Assembly (NCBI GenBank): GCA_902826255.1
Contig: CADEEC010000021.1
Coordinates: forward strand, 1 to 33,784
Source of the DNA: an uncultured Hyphomicrobiales bacterium
GTDB taxonomy: Bacteria > Pseudomonadota > Alphaproteobacteria > Rhizobiales > Hyphomicrobiaceae
Direction: 5' to 3'
Length of the DNA stretch: 33,784 nt
Positions 33,448 through 33,784 of the stretch are shown in pieces. The notes below the pieces were generated by a model, which made no database searches, was not told the origin of the DNA, and was given only the letters and a program-made list of their open reading frames with translations. Within the stretch, counting starts at the first letter, position 1. Each line of letters starts with the position of its first letter. Made by a program: the position numbers and the translations under genes.

Positions 33448-33784
33448 ATGATCGAGGGCTGGACCGTCATACTGCTGGCGCTGGGCTATGTAAGCGGCCT
33501 GTTCGCGCTCGCCTGGTATGCAGACCGCACGTTCGGGTCGCGCAAGGGCGGTAACGGCCGCCCCGTTATCTATGCCCTCTCCCTGGCGGTCTACTGCACG
33601 TCCTGGACCTTCTTCGGCAGCGTCGGTCTCGCCGCCTCCACCGGCTACAATTTCATCCCCGTCTATCTCGGCCCGATCCTGCTGTTCGTGTTCGGCTGGC
33701 GCTTCCTGCAGCGCATCGTGCGCTTGGCCAAGAGCCAGAACATCACCTCGGTCGCCGACTTCCTCGCCGCCCGCTACGGCAAGA
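33448..33784 (+). CDS. SSS-domain sensor histidine kinase, N-terminal fragment
   Basis: The window ends 112 residues into this gene. The visible part has the start of a sodium:solute-symporter-like domain: MIEGWTVILLALGYVSGLFALAWYADR, then ALSLAVYCTSWTFFGSVGLAASTGYNFIPVYLGP and SQNITSVADFLAARYGK, the pattern of CbrA/NahK/ErcS-type hybrid histidine kinases. The kinase part is beyond the window, so a plain symporter is possible but less likely. No convincing ribosome-binding site is seen before the ATG. Confidence 0.75.
   Translation, partial: MIEGWTVILLALGYVSGLFALAWYADRTFGSRKGGNGRPVIYALSLAVYCTSWTFFGSVGLAASTGYNFIPVYLGPILLFVFGWRFLQRIVRLAKSQNITSVADFLAARYGK

Overview
The window is a high-GC chromosomal segment from an alphaproteobacterium, most likely of the order Hyphomicrobiales (Rhizobiales). 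The basis is the proteobacterial gene families, an MscL, JmjC-type oxygenase and SSS-type histidine kinase of rhizobial flavour, a tRNA-Gly with encoded CCA, and an intergenic palindrome of the TCATCCCGG...CCGGGATGA kind common in that order. The genus cannot be told from the sequence.

Layout. (1) 1-4813, plus strand: the end of an ABC transporter (SsuB/SsuC type), an HpcH/HpaI-family aldolase, a phthalate-dioxygenase-like Rieske oxygenase with its FMN/[2Fe-2S] reductase, and a glyoxalase I. (2) 4837-13946, minus strand: a branched-chain-amino-acid-type ABC transporter (substrate-binding protein, LivH, M, G, F), preceded by a probable F420-dependent luciferase-like oxidoreductase, a two-subunit CoA-transferase and a fold-type-II PLP enzyme. 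(3) 14016-20272, minus strand: a tightly overlapping operon pxpA-npdG-cofE-cofD-cofC-fbiC. It holds the known core pathway for the deazaflavin coenzyme F420 plus an NADPH:F420 oxidoreductase. (4) 20342-27502, plus strand: pxpB-pxpC, a GntR/UTRA regulator, and a three-gene xanthine-dehydrogenase-family molybdenum hydroxylase whose [2Fe-2S] subunit is fused to a CoxG domain. (5) 27638-33784: a LuxR-type regulator, two small predicted secreted basic peptides, a DUF983 protein, a MocR regulator, tRNA-Gly(CCC), a JmjC/cupin-4 oxygenase, mscL and the start of an SSS-domain histidine kinase; this part looks like ordinary chromosome.

Main result. Regions 2-4 look like one catabolic system built around F420. 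Four copies of a 16-bp palindrome, about GTTCYA-N4-TRGAAC, lie at 9523, 13959, 20308 and 23088. Each sits before a transcription unit: the transporter operon, the PLP/CoA-transferase/F420-oxidoreductase operon, the divergent pxpA-F420 and pxpB-pxpC units, and the molybdenum hydroxylase. The GntR/UTRA protein encoded among them is the natural candidate regulator. The gene content suggests uptake of an amide or N-heterocyclic compound, hydroxylation by the molybdenum enzyme, F420H2 hydride transfer (NpdG plus the luciferase-like enzyme), ATP-dependent lactam opening by PxpABC, deamination or elimination by the PLP enzyme, and CoA activation. The substrate and the order of steps are inference; the cofactor, transporter and operator architecture is visible in the sequence.
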